Source: Nitrobacter sp051535235
Lineage (GTDB): Bacteria; Pseudomonadota; Alphaproteobacteria; Rhizobiales; Xanthobacteraceae
Direction of reading: 5' to 3'
Length of the DNA stretch: 64,000 nucleotides
NCBI RefSeq assembly: GCF_051535235.1
Contig: NZ_JBPPLZ010000003.1
Coordinates: 186,001 to 250,000, forward strand
Numbering within the stretch: position 1 is the stretch's first letter; each line of letters begins with the position of its first letter. The notes beneath the pieces are model-generated. The model worked only from the letters and a program-made list of their open reading frames with translations. It had not been told where the DNA came from and searched no databases. This document shows, piece by piece, positions 15,983-25,988 of the stretch. The position numbers and the translations under genes were made by a program.

Positions 15983-17656
15983 TTACTTCGCGATGCGAAG
16001 CTGCGAGATTTGCGTGAGAATGTTCTGGAACGCGGCCGCCGTCTGATCGGGGTCCGTGATCATTTGGAAATTGCCGCTGCTGGTATCGTTTTTGCTGCCG
16101 GCGCAGTCCTGGAGCACCTTCGAGGTCGGATCCTTGCTGCCGATGTTCACCTGGACGGTGAATATGGTTACACCGGCGTCTTTCGCGGCTTGACAGAGCT
16201 TTTCTTGACGCGCGTCGATACAGAGAACGTTGCCGGGAGAGCAAGTATATTGCGTATTTCCGTTGCCGTATGAAGGCCAGCGATCCTGCGTGTTCAGACC
16301 GTCTGACAACAGGACCAGATAGTCTTGGTAGATGTGAGTCGAGTCCTTGTCAGGCGCCTGAATTGGCCCATTGGTGGTGCTAAGGGATTGCCATCCCCAG
16401 GCAAGTCCGATTGCCTGGTTGGTGCCGCCGGTGGGCTGCATGGCTCCGATTGCAGACTTGAGCGTGCTCCAGTCGTTGGTCATCGGTATGACCGGCTGCA
16501 GATACGCGCTGCTTCCTGACTTGCAGTAATTCGTTGAAGCCTGCTTGTATTCCTCGGCAGGAAAAAGGGAGGAGGGGTTGTTGGTATCGTTGGGGACTGC
16601 TCCCGAATTTTGTATGTCGTAGCTCTGATCCCGGTCCATGACACAGCCCGACCACGCATTGTGGTTGTTCGGCGTCCATTTTGCCGGTCCCCATACGCCT
16701 GATGTCCAGGTATAGTTACCGCTCGTCCATTTATATCCCTTCTGCGTACAATCGCTCTGCGTCGTGTACTTTGATTTCGAGCAGGTTCCGGCTGCGGTGC
16801 AGGTGCTCTGCGTTGTGTAGCTCGAGTTCGAGCACGCGCCTGCCGACGTGCAATCACTCTGTTTGGTGTACGAACCGATACTGCAGACATTTTTCGCTAC
16901 GCAAGTGGCCATCGTCGTGTAGTTGCTACCCGCGCTGCAGGTCCCATTATTTTCGTCCCATGTATCAGGATTTGACGTTCCGGAAGGACTGCTCCACTTG
17001 ATATAGCTTTGGTTGAAGCTGCTTCCGAGGTTTACGTCCTTCGCAAACGGAACGAGGGAAATATAGACGTCGCCATCATTCTTGTTATAGCCGGACAGCG
17101 TGTCGACCATGTTCTTCGCGGCGGATATTAGCGCCGACATCTTGCCATTATCCTTCATCGACCCCGTGTTATCCAGCACCATCGCGACGCGCATGCGCGA
17201 GTTGCCCCAGGTCGATGTGGAACTTGTTCCGAAATTGATCTGCGGGAAACCAGCGATCTTCATGAAGTCGGTTTTGACGGAGCCGTGTCCCGTGGCGAGG
17301 ATAGTTGCCGCCGCCGTTGATGTGCTCGGCGTGTAGATGGCGCTCACCGTGACACCAAACGCATTGCCGTCGTGATAAAGCGCCGAAAAATATTTCTGCA
17401 AGGCGTCAGTGATCTGCTGAGACGTCATGGTCGGACTGGCCGCGGCGTCCTTCGAGGCCATCAGCACCGCCGAATCGATTGCCGCCTGCATCGATGAGCG
17501 CGCCGCATTGGCTCGTGTGTAGTCTACCGCGGCGCCGACGAAGCCGAGGACCGGCACGAGGGCGATTGCAAATATTGGTGCTATATTACCTCGCAGATCC
17601 AAACCGAAACGAGTAGCCGAACTGCGAATCCGTTTGCGAATTGACGTACCAGACAT
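15983..17656 (-). CDS. Tad-type pilus protein (TadE/TadG-like) with VWA domain and Cys-rich insert
   Basis: About 557 residues from the ATG at 17656. The N-terminal TadE-like segment (RGNIAPIFAIALVPVLGFVGAA, then VDYTRANAARSSMQAAIDSA) is the pseudopilin-like transmembrane anchor. A von Willebrand A domain follows, with MIDAS DNTGSM near residue 160, VLLSDGLNTQ, and TNQAIGLAWGWQSL. Between the early and late VWA parts sits a long Cys/Ser/Thr/Tyr-rich insertion (residues about 238-308). The protein is probably exported and may be adhesive or structural. Other tad genes are not adjacent. The first hydrophobic stretch upstream of M46 was not used. Confidence 0.85.
   Translation of the reverse strand: MSGTSIRKRIRSSATRFGLDLRGNIAPIFAIALVPVLGFVGAAVDYTRANAARSSMQAAIDSAVLMASKDAAASPTMTSQQITDALQKYFSALYHDGNAFGVTVSAIYTPSTSTAAATILATGHGSVKTDFMKIAGFPQINFGTSSTSTWGNSRMRVAMVLDNTGSMKDNGKMSALISAAKNMVDTLSGYNKNDGDVYISLVPFAKDVNLGSSFNQSYIKWSSPSGTSNPDTWDENNGTCSAGSNYTTMATCVAKNVCSIGSYTKQSDCTSAGACSNSSYTTQSTCTAAGTCSKSKYTTQSDCTQKGYKWTSGNYTWTSGVWGPAKWTPNNHNAWSGCVMDRDQSYDIQNSGAVPNDTNNPSSLFPAEEYKQASTNYCKSGSSAYLQPVIPMTNDWSTLKSAIGAMQPTGGTNQAIGLAWGWQSLSTTNGPIQAPDKDSTHIYQDYLVLLSDGLNTQDRWPSYGNGNTQYTCSPGNVLCIDARQEKLCQAAKDAGVTIFTVQVNIGSKDPTSKVLQDCAGSKNDTSSGNFQMITDPDQTAAAFQNILTQISQLRIAK
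16731..16950 (-). repeat. Coding tandem repeat: about four 17-18-residue Cys-rich units
   Basis: Within the Tad-like gene, units of the form C-S-x-x-S-x-Y-T-x-x-x-x-C-T-x-x-G recur about four times: GTCSAGSNYTTMATC, VCSIGSYTKQSDC, ACSNSSYTTQSTC, TCSKSKYTTQSDC. Each carries two cysteines about 11-12 residues apart, consistent with disulphide-bonded loops. The DNA copies are diverged, so the array is not recent. Confidence 0.75.
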
Positions 17657-18132
17657 GGCTGTCACCGATCTGTTGGTTTCGACCGGTATTTCGAGCCGCA
17701 GGGCTAAACGGGTGGTAAAGTTGTCCTGAGAAAGCAGGTAAATAGCCGCACAAATTGCAAGCACGGGCCGAAAGATCGCCGGCTTTGTCAATGAAGCTTA
17801 AAGCGCCGTACCGATTGTTTCCGCACGCCGGCAGGAGCTTTTTAACCGTGGTCCTGCGCCGGATGATGTTTCGGCCTCGATTTACGATCTTGCGGTCAGC
17901 CGAATACGGACCCATACTTAAGGGCATTCGGATACCCAGCCGACGGCCGACCGCGACGCTGGCGGCCGTGAAACTTGCCTGGATTGACGACCGCCGAGCG
18001 GTTTTGCCCGTCGGCTGTTGCGATCCCGCGGAGATATCGAACGCCTGAGCCATGTTGAAGCTGCCCGCCTTTCAGACATCTGGAACGTCCAAGCTGCGTG
18101 TGGCGGATGTCCATCCTTCTTTTGCACCCCGG
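17657..18132. other. Divergent intergenic region, tad-like gene and clpS
   Basis: About 476 bp. The part nearest clpS may be coding if clpS starts at 18052 rather than 18133. The rest has moderate GC and no repeat or clear promoter that I can defend. No additional gene is supported. Confidence 0.4.
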
Positions 18133-18465
18133 ATGAATGCTGACGAAGGCCGTCCCGATGATCGAGACGATCCGGCCGGGTCGGTCATCACCAAGGTCAA
18201 ACCGAGGACCAAACGTCCCAATCTCTACCGCGTGCTGATATTGAACGACGACTATACCCCGATGGAATTCGTGGTTCATGTCCTCGAGAAGTTCTTTCAG
18301 AAGGATATAGAGGCCGCCACCCAGATTATGCTGCACGTCCACCATCACGGCATAGGCGAATGCGGCGTGTTCACCTATGAGATCGCAGAGACCAAGGTGA
18401 CGCAGGTGATGGATTTTGCGCGCAAGCACCAGCATCCGCTGCAATGCGTGATGGAAAAAAAGTAG
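18133..18465 (+). CDS. clpS: ATP-dependent Clp protease adaptor ClpS
   Basis: Adaptor that delivers N-end-rule substrates to ClpAP. The core is RPNLYRVLILNDDYTPMEFV, with the N-degron pocket residues in LNDDYTPMEFV, then LHVHHHGIGECGVFTYEIAETKV and DFARKHQHPLQCVMEKK. A start at 18052 gives a longer, basic N-terminal extension; 18133 gives the usual 110 residues. Neither has a strong Shine-Dalgarno. It precedes clpA by 260 bp with an intrinsic terminator between them, so the two genes are probably transcribed separately. Confidence 0.96.
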   Translation: MNADEGRPDDRDDPAGSVITKVKPRTKRPNLYRVLILNDDYTPMEFVVHVLEKFFQKDIEAATQIMLHVHHHGIGECGVFTYEIAETKVTQVMDFARKHQHPLQCVMEKK

Positions 18466-18470
18466 CTGCT

Positions 18471-18499
18471 CCCGTTCCGTTAAAACGAAACGGGTTTTT
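18471..18499 (+). terminator. Intrinsic terminator after clpS
   Basis: CCCGTTCCGTT and AACGAAACGGG pair with one mismatch around a short A-rich loop and are followed by TTTTT. It lies 5 bp after the clpS stop. Confidence 0.75.
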
Positions 18500-18725
18500 G
18501 CAGGCCTGGCGGGATTTTGATCGAACCGCGCGGTTCATGATCACCGCGTGGCGTCATTCAGGCGCCTTGCAGGCGGCTTGCCGAATTCGGAACAAGCCCG
18601 CACAATTTCTGCGCTGCACCGGCACTTCCCCTCGGATAGTGTATTACTATATCATTGACGAAGGTTGTTGTTGCCTGACGGGGCGATGGCGATCATGATG
18701 GCCAAGAGACCCTAGAGGACGCGGA

Positions 18726-21113
<2,388 letters not shown>

Positions 21114-21117
21114 AGAT

Positions 21118-21239
21118 TAGCGCCTCGTTTCTGATGGAATCAGAAGCGAGGCTCCATCATTTTGTTTTGACGCGTTTTCTTGCGCGAACCTGTATCCGGC
21201 CTCAGGTCGAGCCCGGTACATGCGTCGCTTGAAAACATT
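21118..21239. repeat. Dispersed element B, copy 1 (degenerate)
   Basis: Begins TAGCGCC and carries the hairpin core (TTCTGAT, GGA, ATCAGAA) plus the family tract GACGCGTTTTCTTGCGCGAA. The right end decays after TCGCTTGAAAACA. It follows the clpA stop by 4 bp and may also act as a 3' stem-loop. Confidence 0.75.
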
Positions 21240-21255
21240 ATAATCGCAAACGATC

Positions 21256-21289
21256 AAACGGCCGGCATGTTTTACGTGCCGGCCGTTTT
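21256..21289 (+). terminator. Strong stem-loop terminator downstream of clpA
   Basis: AAACGGCCGGCA (21256-21267) and its exact complement TGCCGGCCGTTT (21277-21288) form a 12-bp GC-rich stem with a T tract. The stem extends inward with a wobble pair. It is well placed to end clpA transcription. Confidence 0.8.
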
Positions 21290-21293
21290 GCTT

Positions 21294-21365
21294 GGAGCAT
21301 GATCCCGAAAAAGCCTGCCCCGGACTTGATCGGGGTGGAAACCGGTTTCCGGATAAGGAATCCTG
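21294..21365. repeat. Dispersed element A, copy 1
   Basis: GAGCATGATCCCGAAAAA at the left and AACCGGTTTCCGGATAAGGA at the right match the other A copies at 23299 and 30181, but here with an inserted GACTTGATCGGGGTGG-type segment. It is intergenic, between clpA and rplI. Confidence 0.65.
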
Positions 21366-21385
21366 CGCGATCAAAAAGATCACGT

Positions 21386-21417
21386 CAGAGTCTTGTTCAA
21401 CGCAGTTCAAGACTCTG
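21386..21417 (-). terminator. Stem-loop downstream of rplI
   Basis: CAGAGTCTTG (21386-21395) and CAAGACTCTG (21408-21417) form a 10-bp perfect stem with a 12-base loop, 55 bp past the rplI stop. A T-rich stretch follows only after about 12 bases, so termination strength is uncertain. Confidence 0.45.
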
Positions 21418-21472
21418 GGGAACAGGCGCCGCCTGACGGTTGCTGATCCGCACCCACCAAACCCGCCTGATT

Positions 21473-22081
21473 TTATTTCTCCTCCGCGTTCTGTTCTTCT
21501 CCGGCTTCGGCGGCCTCGTCGTGCTGCGCTTCCGGATCGAAGAATTCGCCGGCGGCGGCGATCGCCTCCGCGGCGGCGTCGCGATCCTCCTGTCGGCTGC
21601 TGATGTCCTCGCCGCGCTTGATGCGCTCGGCTTCGTCGGCGCTGCGGGCGACAGTCACCGTGATATGAGCTTCGACTTCGGGATGGACCGCCACCGTCAG
21701 CTTCTGCTGCCCGATCGCCTTGATCGGCGCATCAAGCCAGACTTGCGGGCGGCTGACGATGATGCCGTCCGCGGCCAGCGAGGCCACGATGTCACGGACC
21801 GTGACCGAGCCAAACAGTTGACCGGTTTCGGAGGCCTGGCGGATGATGACGATGTCGCGACCGTCAATCTTCTCGGCGACCTTCGCGGCTTCGCCCTTGG
21901 CCTTGATATTGTTGGCTTCGAGTTCGGCTTTCATGCCGTCGTATTTGGCGCGGTTGTCGGCGGTTGCGCGCAGGGCCTTGCCGCGCTTGAGAAGGAAGTT
22001 GCGGGCAAAACCGTCCTTCACCTTCACGACATCGCCCATCTGGCCAAGCTTGGCCACGCGTTCCAGCAGAATGATTTCCAT
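21473..22081 (-). CDS. rplI: 50S ribosomal protein L9
   Basis: 202 residues. The N-terminal L9 domain begins MEIILLERVAKLGQMGDVV, followed by VKDGFARNFLLKRGKALRA, the rRNA-binding signature. A long central helix leads to a C-terminal domain with GQLFGSVTVRDI and VHPEVEAHITV. The acidic C-terminal tail (EDRDAAAEA to EEQNAEEK) exceeds that of E. coli L9, as in other rhizobial L9 proteins. It is the last gene of rpsF-rpsR-DUF2232-rplI. Confidence 0.98.
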   Translation of the reverse strand: MEIILLERVAKLGQMGDVVKVKDGFARNFLLKRGKALRATADNRAKYDGMKAELEANNIKAKGEAAKVAEKIDGRDIVIIRQASETGQLFGSVTVRDIVASLAADGIIVSRPQVWLDAPIKAIGQQKLTVAVHPEVEAHITVTVARSADEAERIKRGEDISSRQEDRDAAAEAIAAAGEFFDPEAQHDEAAEAGEEQNAEEK

Positions 22082-22122
22082 GTTCGATCCTCTTGTTCGG
22101 AGTTAAGCGAGTTAGTGTTGAT

Positions 22123-23121
22123 TCACGATCGAGGTGCGAGCGGCGGAGGCATGCGCCGTTGCACGTAGCGTTGGCGAAAACCAAAAATCGCATCGGCGAT
22201 GCCGACACCCACGATGGCGATCACCGGCCAGACAAACATCAGCACGATCGCGTAAACGCAGGTCAGCCACAGTCCGCGACCGCGTTGTGCGAGGGTGATC
22301 GTGTGGAGCACGGCGAAACCCACGAGCGCATATGCCATCATCAAGCATGCGGTAACGATCTGGGCCAGGATCGCCGGCAGGCCGCCGACGAAGCACAGCG
22401 CCAGCGCCACCATCATCGCAACCAGCGTCATCGGCGGGAGCGTTATTGTCTTCATGTCGGGCCAGGGACGTCGCAGCCGGCCGGAGGTGGCGGTGACCTT
22501 GGCCGCGAGCCACACATTGAGCGTCAACGTCGTCATCGCGATCGTTGCGGCGGCGGCGGGCGCGATCGCCACAAACGCGTCGACGACTTCGGAGGCCCGA
22601 TCGCCTGATCCGGCGTCCTGGATGTTGACGATGCGCAGCAACCCGTGGCGCAGCGTCTCTGTAATCGTCGAGGCGTCTGAACCAAGCGTGAGCAGCGCGG
22701 CAGTCGTGGTCAGGGCGGCGAAGCACGCGATCCAGACCAGAATGCGTCCGAGCGGATACCAGTCGACCGGCGGCGGTCCCGCCGGCGCTGCGCCCATTCT
22801 TTCCGGCGGCCTTTCGGGCGGCGCATCCGCCGCGACCGGGCGGCCGAGCAGGACCAGGTGTCCGAGCCACCAGGCCGGCAACGCGACTGTCAGCACGAAG
22901 GCGGCGGAATAGGGCGGGCCGAACATGGCGCCGAGACCGGCGCCGGCCAAAGCGCCGCCGATCGCCGCGCTGGTCGGTCCCCATCCCATCGCCGCGACCA
23001 TCAGCGGCAGTGGAGCCAGATAGAACAGCAGCAGCGAGACGATCGCTCCCGAAATGATCGAGGCGAACATCAGCGCCGAGGCGCAGCCGGCTGCGACTGC
23101 GATGAGAAGATTCCTGATCAT
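22123..23121 (-). CDS. DUF2232 polytopic membrane protein
   Basis: 332 residues from the ATG at 23121, preceded by GGGAGCGGGAC. It has eight or so hydrophobic helices, including LIAVAAGCASALMFASII, VSLLLFYLAPLPLMVAAMGW, LTVALPAWWLGHLVLLG and VAMMVALALCFVGGLPAI. The YybS/DUF2232 family sits between rpsR and rplI across many bacteria; the function is not established. The charged loop GDRASEVVDAFVAIAP lies between membrane blocks. It is separated from rpsR by inserted repeat elements. Confidence 0.88.
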   Translation of the reverse strand: MIRNLLIAVAAGCASALMFASIISGAIVSLLLFYLAPLPLMVAAMGWGPTSAAIGGALAGAGLGAMFGPPYSAAFVLTVALPAWWLGHLVLLGRPVAADAPPERPPERMGAAPAGPPPVDWYPLGRILVWIACFAALTTTAALLTLGSDASTITETLRHGLLRIVNIQDAGSGDRASEVVDAFVAIAPAAAATIAMTTLTLNVWLAAKVTATSGRLRRPWPDMKTITLPPMTLVAMMVALALCFVGGLPAILAQIVTACLMMAYALVGFAVLHTITLAQRGRGLWLTCVYAIVLMFVWPVIAIVGVGIADAIFGFRQRYVQRRMPPPLAPRS

Positions 23122-23298
23122 CAGCTGTCCCGCTCCCTTCGAGCGGTTAGAGGTTCTTTTGAACCCCAACCATCGGCGACCGGGGTACCCCGGAAACCTT
23201 ATGAAAGATGACTGGCGGCGTACGTAAACGCCGCCGCCGCTCGTCAACTAGATTCTGATCCAATTCCTTGAATCAGACGCCAGCCTGTCTTTTTGATC

Positions 23299-23346
23299 GA
23301 GCATGATCTTATCCGAAAACCGGTTGCCACTTTTCGGGATCATGTT
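23299..23346. repeat. Dispersed element A, copy 2
   Basis: GAGCATGATCTTATCCGAAA, then CCGGTTGCCAC and TTCGGGATCATG. The ends are inverted (GAGCATGATC against GATCATGTTC), giving a foldable hairpin. It lies directly upstream of element B copy 2, so the two elements occur in tandem. Confidence 0.75.
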
Positions 23347-23349
23347 CTC

Positions 23350-23452
23350 TAGAGCCTTTCCGCTTCTGAAGGAATCAGAAGCGGGGCTCTATGATTGATT
23401 TGACGCGTTTTCTTCACGCGAACCGGTCCCCACTTCGCTCGAAAACGCTCTA
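23350..23452. repeat. Dispersed element B, copy 2 (103 bp, complete)
   Basis: Starts TAGAGC and ends GCTCTA, exact inverted 6-bp ends. The core hairpin GCTTCTGAAGGAATCAGAAGC is followed by the family tract GACGCGTTTTCTTCACGCGA, then ACTTCGCTCGAAAACG. The last CTA (23450-23452), read on the minus strand, is the rpsR stop TAG. TA dinucleotides flank a GAGC...GCTC body. Confidence 0.85.
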
Positions 23453-23689
23453 GCGAATGACGTAAGGAAGCAGGCCGAGGAAGCGCGCGCGCTTGACCGC
23501 ACGCGCGAGCTCGCGCTGCTTCTTGGCGGAGACCGCCGTGATGCGGCTCGGCACGATCTTGCCGCGCTCGGAGACGTAACGCATCAGCAGCTTGGAATCC
23601 TTGTAGTCGATTTTCGGCGCATTCGAACCCGTGAACGGGCAGGTCTTGCGGCGGCGAAAAAACGGACGGCGTGCACCGGCATCAGCCAT
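23450..23689 (-). CDS. rpsR: 30S ribosomal protein S18
   Basis: 79 residues. The basic N-terminus RRPFFRRRKTCPF is followed by IDYKDSKLLMRYVSERGKI, then PSRITAVSAKKQRELARAVK and RARFLGLLPYVIR, the full S18 signature. It binds 16S rRNA next to S6. It lies 5 bp downstream of rpsF. The stop codon TAG is formed by the end of a dispersed element, and the expected neighbour DUF2232 starts 328 bp further on. Confidence 0.98.
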   Translation of the reverse strand: MADAGARRPFFRRRKTCPFTGSNAPKIDYKDSKLLMRYVSERGKIVPSRITAVSAKKQRELARAVKRARFLGLLPYVIR

Positions 23690-23694
23690 GATTC

Positions 23695-24141
23695 TTACTC
23701 CTCAACCACTGCGCTGGCATCGTCGCGCGGACGGCGCGGACCACGGTCGCCGCGGAAGCCTCCGCCTTCGCGGTCACCCCGGAATCCGCCGCCGCGATCG
23801 TCGCGCTCGCGGTCCCGATCGGCCTTGCGCATCATCGCTGAGGGGCCTTCCTCGTGCTCTTCGACGCGCACGGTCAGATAGCGGATGACATCCTCGTGGA
23901 TGCGTTCCTGGCGCTCGACTTCGTTGACCACCGCGGCGGGGCCGTCGATGTTGAGCAGCACGAAATGCGCCTTGCGATTCTTCTTCATGCGGTAGGTGAG
24001 GGAGCGAACGCCCCAGTTCTCGGTCTTGGTGACCTTGCCGCCCAATCCGGTGATCACGCCGGTAATCTGGTTGGTCAGTTCCTCGACCTGCTGGGAACTC
24101 GCATCCTGACGCGCGAGAAAAACATGCTCATAGAGAGGCAT
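23695..24141 (-). CDS. rpsF: 30S ribosomal protein S6
   Basis: 148 residues from the ATG at 24141 (MPLYEHVFLARQDASSQQVE). The S6 core includes GKVTKTENWGVRSLTYRMKK and RKAHFVLLNIDGPAAVVNEV. After residue 105 the tail becomes DRDRERDDRGGGFRGDREGG and continues as an RGG/GFRGDR repeat, an Arg/Gly/Asp-rich extension common in rhizobial S6. The longer upstream frame to 24267 is rejected because the S6 signature starts at MPLYEH. It heads the ribosomal cluster. Confidence 0.97.
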   Translation of the reverse strand: MPLYEHVFLARQDASSQQVEELTNQITGVITGLGGKVTKTENWGVRSLTYRMKKNRKAHFVLLNIDGPAAVVNEVERQERIHEDVIRYLTVRVEEHEEGPSAMMRKADRDRERDDRGGGFRGDREGGGFRGDRGPRRPRDDASAVVEE

Positions 24142-24479
24142 GGATATCCTTTCCTGACGTTGGCGCGGACCTCGGCGGCAAGCCCTTCGAGACCTTCGGA
24201 AAGGACTCGGGATAAGCTCAGAAGGCGGAAGCACGGGACGACGGACCGACGGGCCCTGCCGCATCAATATCGCCTGAAAGGTGAGATTGCTGAGACCGTC
24301 CGTTCAGCTCCCGGCCGGGATCCACGGATGGCGCGGACTTATACGGATTTTCGGCCCAAAGGCAAGGGAAGGCGGTGCAGTTCCTCGCTTCCCGGATCGT
24401 CCGAATCGTCCTGACCCGCGTTCGTCTTGACATCATCCGGCGCGCGGTGTCTCTCGCCCCGATTCAAGGGGGCAATTGC
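24142..24479. other. Divergent promoter region, rpsF and fabD
   Basis: 338 bp between divergent starts. Promoters for both directions must lie here, but I cannot name clear -35/-10 pairs. No ORF here has protein-like composition. Confidence 0.5.
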
Positions 24480-25433
24480 ATGACGGCGGCATTTACCTTT
24501 CCCGGCCAGGGGTCTCAGGTTGTAGGCATGGGCAAGGCGCTCGCCGAGGCTTTTCCGGCCGCGAAAGTCGTTTTCGACGAGGTGGACGCGGCTCTCGGCG
24601 AGAAACTGACCGCCGTGATCTGGGATGGACCCGCGGAAACCCTGCAACTGACGGAGAACGCCCAGCCGGCGTTGATGGCGGTCTCCCTCGCCACGCTCCG
24701 CGTGCTTGAGGCCGAAGCCGGATTTTCGGTGGCCCGCGATGCCGCCTTCGTGGCCGGACACTCGCTCGGGGAATACTCGGCGCTTGCGGCTGCGGGAAGT
24801 CTGAGCATCGCCGACACGGCGCGGCTGCTGCGGACGCGCGGTGTTGCGATGCAGAAGGCGGTTCCGGTCGGCGTCGGCGCGATGGCGGCGTTGCTGGGTC
24901 TCGATTACGCCGCTGCCGTGGCGGTTGCCGAGGAAGCCGCGCAGGGCGAGGTCTGCCAGGCCGCGAACGATAACGGCGGCGGCCAGGTTGTCGTGTCGGG
25001 CGACAAGGCGGCGGTCGACCGCGCACTCGAGATCGCCAGGAGCAAAGGCGCCAGGCGCGCGATGCTGCTGCCGGTATCTGCGCCATTTCACTGCAAGCTG
25101 ATGCAGCCGGCGGCGGACGTCATGGCGGAGGCGCTCGCCAAGGTCACGGTCAGCAGGCCGGTGGCGCCGGTGGTTGCGAATGTCACCGCCGGTCCGGTCA
25201 GCGATCCCGACACGATCCGGAAATTTCTGGTGGAACAGGTCACCGGCACGGTGCGCTGGCGCGAAAGCGTGGCCTATATGGCCGCTCACGGCGTCACGCA
25301 TTTCCTGGAAATAGGTTCGGGCAAGGTACTCACCGGTCTCGTGAAGCGTATCGCGGAAGGCGCCGTCGGCATCGCGGTCGGGGGTCCCGGCGACATCGCC
25401 TCCGCCAGGGATGCGATCGCCGCCACGTGCTGA
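24480..25433 (+). CDS. fabD: Malonyl-CoA:ACP transacylase
   Basis: Moves malonyl from CoA to acyl carrier protein, starting fatty-acid elongation. From ATG 24480 (AAGGGGG upstream) the protein begins MTAAFTFPGQGSQVVGMGKA. The nucleophile is S95 in GHSLGEYSALAAAG, and the catalytic His lies in SAPFHCKLM near residue 205. FLEIGSGKVLTGLVKRI closes the domain. 317 residues is normal. fabG, acpP and fabF follow on the same strand. Confidence 0.97.
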   Translation: MTAAFTFPGQGSQVVGMGKALAEAFPAAKVVFDEVDAALGEKLTAVIWDGPAETLQLTENAQPALMAVSLATLRVLEAEAGFSVARDAAFVAGHSLGEYSALAAAGSLSIADTARLLRTRGVAMQKAVPVGVGAMAALLGLDYAAAVAVAEEAAQGEVCQAANDNGGGQVVVSGDKAAVDRALEIARSKGARRAMLLPVSAPFHCKLMQPAADVMAEALAKVTVSRPVAPVVANVTAGPVSDPDTIRKFLVEQVTGTVRWRESVAYMAAHGVTHFLEIGSGKVLTGLVKRIAEGAVGIAVGGPGDIASARDAIAATC

Positions 25434-25486
25434 GGTCAGGTGAGGTCAGGGCTCCGCAGGACGTGCCGTGTGCCATTCGGTGGGAT

Positions 25487-25660
25487 TCATTCGGGCGGTT
25501 TCAGCGTGCTGTTGATCCAGCCGCGCGCCGAGCCTCGGAGCGGGTCGGCTTCTGTCTCGCAATGCGGGCATCGGCGGGCCGGTCTTTTGACAGTCGCGGA
25601 TTTGTCCGGCGTCATGGCCAGACCGCATCGCGGACAGGTGTTCTCCCGTTCCTCGTTCAT
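25487..25660 (-). CDS. Small zinc-ribbon-like protein
   Basis: 57 residues from the ATG at 25660. CPRCGLAMTPD and RRCPHCETEADP give two CxxC knuckles about 20 residues apart, as in a rubredoxin-like zinc ribbon, followed by RGSARGWINSTLKPPE. It lies on the minus strand between fabD and fabG, opposite to the fab genes. Proteins of this shape occur in related genomes as unnamed short genes (from memory). The function is unknown: nucleic-acid or protein binding is plausible. Confidence 0.6.
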   Translation of the reverse strand: MNEERENTCPRCGLAMTPDKSATVKRPARRCPHCETEADPLRGSARGWINSTLKPPE

Positions 25661-25682
25661 GAGCAACAACCACGCGCCAACG

Positions 25683-25748
25683 CTACAGGGCGAGCGCGCA
25701 GACAATCAGGATGCAGCCGATCAGGCCAAAGTCTTCAAGGGCACACAT
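25683..25748 (-). CDS. Possible 21-residue membrane peptide
   Basis: MCALEDFGLIGCILIVCALAL, with GGAAGGG six bases upstream of the ATG, a good ribosome-binding site. The last 13 residues are a hydrophobic helix with two cysteines. An in-frame upstream start exists at 25763. It ends 22 bp before the zinc-ribbon gene on the same strand. Such short frames arise by chance, so this is tentative. Confidence 0.28.
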   Translation of the reverse strand: MCALEDFGLIGCILIVCALAL

Positions 25749-25988
25749 CGCAATCCCTTCCATGCACGCGATGGAAGCAGAACGGATGTGGTTAGGGGTG
25801 GTAGGAGCTTGCGGTCTGAATTGACGATGAATCGACACCATGCCGACGCCGGTGAAACTTGCCCCTTTCCTGCGCAAGAAGACTATCGCGGCTGGAGCAG
25901 GGTTATTGACGAGCGGTATTTCCTTGCGGCAAACGGGACACGAATTGCGATTTTCGTTTAACTCGGGAAATGTTCAGACGGGGGCGAC

